This document shows, in pieces, positions 58,329 to 64,000 of a stretch of DNA of 64,000 bases. The stretch spans positions 136,501 through 200,500 of the forward strand of contig MU004247.1 of NCBI GenBank assembly GCA_010405405.1, in the 5' to 3' direction. This DNA is from Microthyrium microscopicum (Eukaryota; Ascomycota; Dothideomycetes; Microthyriales; Microthyriaceae). The position numbers were made by a program, and so were the translations under genes. Numbering within the stretch: position 1 is the first letter of the stretch; each line of letters begins with the position of its first letter. The notes under the pieces were generated by a model that was not told the DNA's origin, made no database searches, and saw only the letters and a list, made by a program, of their open reading frames with translations.

Positions 58329-58902
58329 GATCGTTTATCGGTTAACAAAATAGCGTTGTGTTCTAATTTCTCAGCTTCTTTTTCAAATTAGGCAAGGTTG
58401 TTATGGCTTGGGATGGCCTACATATATCCACAAAGCGGGTCGGGTTTGTTGATGTTGCTGCTTTTTAGCGATTAAAATTGTAATGGTTTAGAGACGAGAT
58501 TATGAAAATTTTCGTGTGTTTATACATTATAGGCTGTGTGATTGTGTTCTATTGAATACATTGTGTTGATACAAGTGGCACTCCAGGCCCATAGTCCCGA
58601 AGAGTAGAATCAATGAGCGGACCTTGAATAGTAGTGCCCGCGCTCTGGTTATTTTGATTTCTTGTCCCACTATTGTTTCGAAGATACTCTAGAGTATGTT
58701 CTAAACCTCATTGGAGGCTTACTTGGACTGTTGAGCATATGATCTGATCTGATTCCAAGTATGAAGTATTGCAGCTGATGTTGATGGTGAAATTGCTATT
58801 TTTCCATAGGATATTGCTCGAACTTCAGGCCATGAATGAATCGACATAGAGCCGCACACTAAAGAAGTGGCTCAAGGTACTGCTTTCCATTCTCCCATGG
58901 CT
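58329..58902. other. intergenic between convergent genes
   Basis: 574 bp between two 3' ends; AT-rich in its first half. No gene seen. Confidence 0.35.
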
Positions 58903-60162
58903 CTACTTGTGGCTGTAGTTGCAACCATGTCCATCTATTACGCCAATCTGAACTCCATCGATCACCAAAGGCGTGTCCTCTCTGACTCTCCGTCTCTTGG
59001 AGCCAAGTTGAATAGGTGGCCCCTCGAACTTGATGGGCTGTTCCTCTGTCGGTTCTGATTTCTCTTCGAGTCCAGTTTTTCCCAAGGTCTCAGACGATGC
59101 GATGGGAATCATGATATTCGGATTATCCTCAGGATCCTGAATCTGGCTAACAGACCAGTCCATGCTTTCTATTTTGGGCTCGGTCTTGACCTTGACCTGG
59201 CTCGGGTCTGAACCAGAGTTGGAAGCACTCGTTTTGGCACCTGCAATGAAAGCCAATAGATTGGCTGTTACCGTGGCGTGTGGTTTCAGCCCGCTCGGAA
59301 TTCCCCTTTCAATTCGATGCTGTTCTTTGAGAGCTCGTCGTGCCAGTGCTGCTGCTGGGTCTCTCCGTATCCTGCCAGCCTCTCTCTTCTCAAAACGTAT
59401 TTGGGGCTCGTCCGAAGGCAAGTTTACTTTCTCTAAGTTCTTAGAGATCAAGTACGGATCCGTAGGCATAGTCAAATTTGTGTAATCATCTGGCTCTGCC
59501 TCTAGAGCAATGTCATCACTTCGTGATCCCGTGGTCTCAGAACCTGCGGGCACGGGATATTTGAGGGTTAGTGACGCGAGATCGACTCCAAGATTAGCGG
59601 CAAGGCCTTTCGCACCGATTGGGTCTGCCAATGCTCGAGCCGATAGAGCGCGTAATGTACGCTCAGGATGCTTTCGAAGCTCTTTCCTGGTAATGCCCTT
59701 GAAATTAGGATCGAACTCTGGACCTGGACTCTGGAATTCTTCGGAGAGGTTGTATCTCTCGGCTATCCATTTCTCTGCTCTCATCAAGCTACTGTTAGGG
59801 CGCGGGAACTTTCCCTGAAGACGCGCTGTTTGGGCGAGTCCAAATCTCACATGATATCTGGCTTCTTGATAGACTAAACGCCACCCCCTACTGGCTTGTG
59901 TCCTCGGATTTGCGGCTTTGATTTTCGCAGCTCTTGTCTGAGCTTTTGTTGTTAGCTGGTTCCAATTGTACAAGGCCACTTCTCGTGGTGTCTTGATCAC
60001 GTTAGCGTGAAGCCTGGAGAGATTCTTGAGAACGCGCAGATGACTTACTGTGCAATTTCTTGGCAAGTGGTCCGTCAGCCCACAGATATGACACCATACT
60101 GGTTGCTCGTAGGGGAAGAGATCTTGGACTTCTCCTGAATCTGGCGATGGGTTGCTGGCCAT
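58903..60162 (-). CDS. conserved protein with N-terminal CCHC zinc knuckle
   Basis: ATG at 60162 (MASNPSPDSG). The frame to 58903 is open, but 59992-60048 looks like a 57-nt intron (GTAAGT, CGCTAAC, TCAAG), so exons 60049-60162 and 58903-59991 giving 400 residues are likely. Residues 24-37 (CHICGLTDHLPRNC) form a CX2CX4HX4C zinc knuckle, the type that binds single-stranded RNA or DNA; the donor site comes just after the last Cys. The remainder is basic and helical (RAAKIKAANPRTQASRGWRL, RREP-like Arg/Ala stretches), with an acidic tail and a late basic cluster (SKRRRVRED) that could be a nuclear signal. A role in RNA handling is inferred from the knuckle only. No family name can be given. Confidence 0.75.
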   Translation of the reverse strand: MASNPSPDSGEVQDLFPYEQPVWCHICGLTDHLPRNCTVSHLRVLKNLSRLHANVIKTPREVALYNWNQLTTKAQTRAAKIKAANPRTQASRGWRLVYQEARYHVRFGLAQTARLQGKFPRPNSSLMRAEKWIAERYNLSEEFQSPGPEFDPNFKGITRKELRKHPERTLRALSARALADPIGAKGLAANLGVDLASLTLKYPVPAGSETTGSRSDDIALEAEPDDYTNLTMPTDPYLISKNLEKVNLPSDEPQIRFEKREAGRIRRDPAAALARRALKEQHRIERGIPSGLKPHATVTANLLAFIAGAKTSASNSGSDPSQVKVKTEPKIESMDWSVSQIQDPEDNPNIMIPIASSETLGKTGLEEKSEPTEEQPIKFEGPPIQLGSKRRRVREDTPLVIDGVQIGVIDGHGCNYSHK

Positions 60163-60946
60163 CTTGACGACGATGGTGAGAGACGACTTCCCGGTGAGGT
60201 AGGGTTGTACGTAGGAAAATGATGATTGCTTCCGCAGACTTGGGAGGACGATGAAGCGTCGATGGAGCGTCAACTCTGGCTAGTATTTGATCCATAGGGA
60301 GATGAAGTTGACGGACCACGGTTGCCTATGGTAGAGTGTACCTGCCATAAGGCTGAGACGCTAGCCTCTTATGGAAATGGCGACTTTGGAAAAGGCAATC
60401 GAGCTGGAGAGTCTTGGTCGGTGTATATCGCGCTAACATTTATCCGGCGGAAGGGCCCATGAAGTCAGTCGGCTAGAATCACATCATTTTGGTACTCCTA
60501 TAAGCTTAATAGTGTGTTAGCGATAGCTAGTTGTGGGCAACAGGTCGACAAAATAAAAGACATGTCCCTTCGATGCTATACTTCTCCCGCCGCACCATAT
60601 AAAGAGCCAAGCTACTAGATAACACATTAATCATCTCAGTTCCTGATCTTATACATAGACCCAGTACTTACATTCTATGTAGCACTTAGGAACATTGTGG
60701 TAGTGGTAGATATGTCGAAATTCGACCAGGGTCGTACTCTCGCACGGACCAAATCGATTCTCGCCCCTGTGACGGGACCGAACATTTCTTATCCAGAGAC
60801 TTTATCCATTGCAAACTCAACGCAACGTATCGCATCGCATACAATGGACTCAAGATCGTAACATACCATCAAAGGTCATACACGACCTTGTGTCATCATC
60901 AGAAAGAGGGTCGCCCCAGCGGCGGAGCTTGAGGTAGCAGTTGGCG
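60163..60946. promoter_or_regulatory. divergent intergenic region, zinc-knuckle gene / aminopeptidase
   Basis: 784 bp between divergent start codons. If the aminopeptidase also starts at 61298, part of its control region may lie inside the longer reading frame. No defined site. Confidence 0.4.
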
Positions 60947-63900
60947 ATGAAGGCGCAATTTCTTGGGCTGATGTCCATGTCTGCAGTTGTTTTGCCGAGC
61001 AGGCAGCTTCTAAATCTGTCAACCCAGACTCTTGCTGTCACTTTCCCTTTACGACGGCACCTGCCGTTCCCTGCCACTTTTTCAGGCACAGCAACCGTAG
61101 CAGCAGGCAGGAGCCCCGCGCATATCATCGGCCGCGCCTACTCATCACACACCCCTCTACAGCTCTTAAATTCAACAACACAACCGCAGCATTTCCTCTC
61201 CAGACCTTTCACCTTGACTGCAAATCACAGACTTCGTTCCAAATCCCCCAGTTATCAAATACAGCAAACCAGACTCTGTTCTTACCGTCGCCACACTATG
61301 TGTAAAGGCCACAACGTCGTCAACGATGTCCATGGCGTCTCTGCCTCGAGTGGAAGAGAAATCCTACCAGCTCATGTGAAGCCAGCGCACTATTATTTGA
61401 CCTTGGAACCAAATCTCGAAACCTTTCAATACGATGGCGAGGTAACCATTGAGTTAGTGTCCAGTCATACCCCAACTGCCAGCTCCAATTGCTAACTGTA
61501 GTCAATAGTCTTGATGTCGTCGAAGACACAAAGTCCATATCGCTCAATACCCTTGACCTTCAGATACATTCTACCAAAGTTTCATCAGACGGCCATGTCA
61601 TTGCATCTTCACCCGTAGTCAGCTACGATGAAGATCAGCAAGTTACCACAATCAAGCTTAACGATTCCCTCAAGGCTGGAACCAAGGTCCAACTGGTCCA
61701 CAAGTTCACCGGTGAACTAAACAACAATATGGCAGGCTTCTATCGTTCGTCATACAAGACCAAGGACGGAAAGACAAAGCACATGGCCACCACTCAGATG
61801 GAACCTACCGATGCACGAAGGGCATTCCCATGTTTCGACGAGCCTGCTTTAAAGAGCAAATTCACTATTACTCTAATCGCCGACAAGAACATGACATGTC
61901 TATCTAACATGGATGTTGTCAGCGAGAAAGACGTTGATGGAAAATATGGCAAGGGCAAAAAGGCAGTCACCTTCCGAGAAACACCATTGATGTCTACATA
62001 CCTCCTGGCTTTCATTGTTGGCGAACTCAACTATATCGAAACCAAAGCTTTCCGCCTTCCTGTACGTGTCTATGCACCTCCGGATCAAGACATTGAGCAT
62101 GGCCGCTTCTCCTTGGAACTTGCCGCCAAAACTCTCGAGTTTTACGAAAAGACCTTTGACAGCGAATTCCCATTGCCAAAGATGGACATGGTTGCCATTC
62201 CAGATTTTAGCGCCGGTGCCATGGAAAACTGGGGATTGATCACATATCGTGTCGTCGACTTGATGATGGACGAGGCCTCCAGTGGCGCAGCAAAGAAGGA
62301 ACGCGTGGCAGAAGTTGTGCAGCATGAACTTGCTCATCAATGGTTTGGCAATCTAGTCACCATGGATTTCTGGGAAGGTCTCTGGCTCAACGAAGGTTTC
62401 GCAACATGGATGTCATGGTACTCTTGCAACGTTTTCTATCCAGAATGGAAGGTCTGGGAAAGCTATGTTGTTGATAATCTTCAAAGTGCCTTGTCCTTGG
62501 ATTCTCTTCGAAGCAGTCATCCGATTGAAGTTCCAGTCAAGAAAGCATCCGATATCAACCAAATCTTCGATGCAATTTCCTACTCCAAAGGATCATGTGT
62601 ATTGCGCATGGTCTCCAAATACTTGGGAGAAGATGTCTTTATGGAGGGAATCCGACGTTATTTGAAAAAGCATGCCTTTGGAAACACTCAGACCGGAGAT
62701 CTTTGGGCCGCACTCGCTGATGCAAGTGGTAAAGACGTTGAATCTGTCATGGCTATTTGGACCAAGCAAATTGGATATCCCGTAGTTACGGTCACAGAGG
62801 ACGCCAAAAAGGGAGCCATTACAGTCAAGCAAAATCGCTATTTGCGAACCAACGACGTCAAGCCTGAAGAAGACAAAGCTCTGTTCCCTGTATTCCTCGG
62901 TCTACGAACCAAAGATGGCGTGCAAGAAGACCTTACTCTTTCCGAACGCGAGCAATCATTCCCTGTCAAGGATTTGGACTTTTTCAAGCTTAACGCCGAT
63001 CACAGCAGCATCTATCGAACACTGTACACTCCTGAGCGTCTTGAGAAGCTAGGACAGGCCGCCAAAGATGGCTTGTTGACTACTGAAGATCGTGCTGGTA
63101 TGATTGCTGATGCCGGTGCTCTTGCGGCATCTGGCCATCAAGGAACAGATGGTATGCTGTCTTTGCTCAAGGGATTTAACAGCGAATCCGAGTTTGTGGT
63201 TTGGAATGAAATTCTAACTCGAGTCGCCACTATTCGCAGTGCATGGATCTTTGAAGATGAAGCTATCCGCAAGGCGATCAACAAGTTTAGACTTGACCTA
63301 GTTCAAGACAAAGCACATGAGCTTGGTTGGAGCTTTTCAGACTCTGATGGTCACATCTTGCAGCAGTTCAAGCCTTTGATCTTTAATAATGCCGGACAAG
63401 CTGGTGATGAGAAGGTCGTCAAAGCTGCCTTTGACATGTTCAACAAATTCAGGGAAGGCGAGCGCAATGCAATCCACCCTAACTTGCGAGGCGCTGTCTA
63501 CGCCATTGTCCTTAAGAACGGAGGCAAGGCGGAATACGATGCAGTTCTCAACGAATTCCGCACTGCACCAACCAGCGACGAACGAAACGATGCACTCCGA
63601 TCTCTCGGCCATGCCACAGATCCCGAATTAGTCCAACGAACCCTCGCTCTCCCACTATCCGACGAAGTCAAGGGCCAAGATGTTTATCTGCCAATCGCAG
63701 CCCTCCGCGGTAGTTCGGCAAGTATCGAAGCTCTCTGGACCTGGTTCACCGAAAACTGGGACGCTATCGTTAAGAGACTGCCACCAGGTCTGTCAATGCT
63801 TAGCACCGTTGTCCAATTATGCACATCTGGATTCACTCATGCCGACCATGTGGAGAAGATTGAAAAGTTCTTTGCGTCAAAGAGTACTAAGGGCTTTGAC

Positions 63901-64000
63901 CAGAGCCTTGCGCAGAGCCTGGATAGCATTCGAGCTAAATCCAAGTGGACAGAGCGTGATGGCGACGATGTCCGCAAGTGGCTCAAGTCGAATGGGTACT
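60947..64000 (+). CDS. M1 zinc aminopeptidase (APE2/AAP1 type), 3' end cut by window
   Basis: Exons 60947-61452 and 61509 to the window edge, with a 56-nt intron that restores YDGEVTIDLDVVEDT. Relatives trim N-terminal residues, mainly Leu, Lys or Arg, from peptides. The M1 signatures are intact: GAMENWG (about residue 287 counted from the second start) and the zinc site HELAHQWFGNLVTMDFWEG with the second Glu in WLNEGFA. The ERAP1-like helical C-domain follows. From the start at 61298 (MCKGHNVV), the form known from fungal relatives, about 882 residues are in the window, so only a few are missing. An in-frame ATG at 60947 adds 117 residues rich in Arg, Ser, Leu and Thr with hardly any acidic ones, like a mitochondrial presequence. 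Either one or both starts may be used. Confidence 0.92.

Overview
The window is nuclear DNA of a filamentous ascomycete (Pezizomycotina; I would guess Leotiomycetes or a close class, by feel only). The signs are short GT-AG introns of about 45-60 nt with CTAAC-type branch sites, a Zn(II)2Cys6 regulator, a Clr5-domain protein, the fungal forms of IRE1, USE1, ATP23 and EFM7, and an 8.8-kb AT-soaked stretch that looks like repeat-induced point mutation (RIP). Genes lie on both strands as independent units; no operon, CRISPR array, rRNA or convincing tRNA is seen. Exon joins were worked out by hand from splice signals, reading phase and family resemblance, and all multi-exon totals given are multiples of three.

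Layout. 0-1.1 kb: an F-box-like gene with an unresolved or broken start. 2.4-11.2 kb: one heavily RIP-mutated LTR retrotransposon fossil (Ty3/Gypsy, minus strand) with 268-bp LTRs and a 5-bp target duplication. 11.6-30 kb is mostly core genome: Clr5-TPR protein, glutamate 5-kinase (PRO1), ATP23 protease, DAHP synthase (ARO3/4), a conserved protein with a CxxC tail, inositol monophosphatase, EFM7 methyltransferase, a SulP sulfate permease and a TRM61-like tRNA m1A58 methyltransferase with a mitochondrial-looking N-terminus. 30.1-34.4 kb: IRE1, the unfolded-protein-response sensor, with two unusually long introns full of a CCATCG/CGATGG hairpin-forming repeat.

34.4-45.3 kb reads as an accessory block: a membrane-protein gene without a findable first exon, a patatin-like phospholipase with a C2H2 finger, a 670-bp MITE with 85-bp terminal inverted repeats and 9-bp target duplication (MULE type), a small orphan gene, an HD-domain gene interrupted by one stop codon, and an F-box-like protein. 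45.7-64 kb returns to core genes: a conserved serine-rich protein, the ER SNARE USE1, the RNA polymerase III subunit RPC34 with a roughly 290-residue repetitive basic/acidic N-terminal extension, a low-complexity protein with a hydrophobic C-terminus, an EthD-domain protein, a Zn2Cys6 regulator, a CCHC zinc-knuckle protein and an M1 aminopeptidase (APE2 type) cut by the window edge.

I see no single multi-gene pathway. The most unusual items are the repeat-bearing IRE1 introns, the RPC34 extension, the MULE-type MITE, the enlarged patatin protein, and several small signs of gene decay around the RIP tract and the accessory block.
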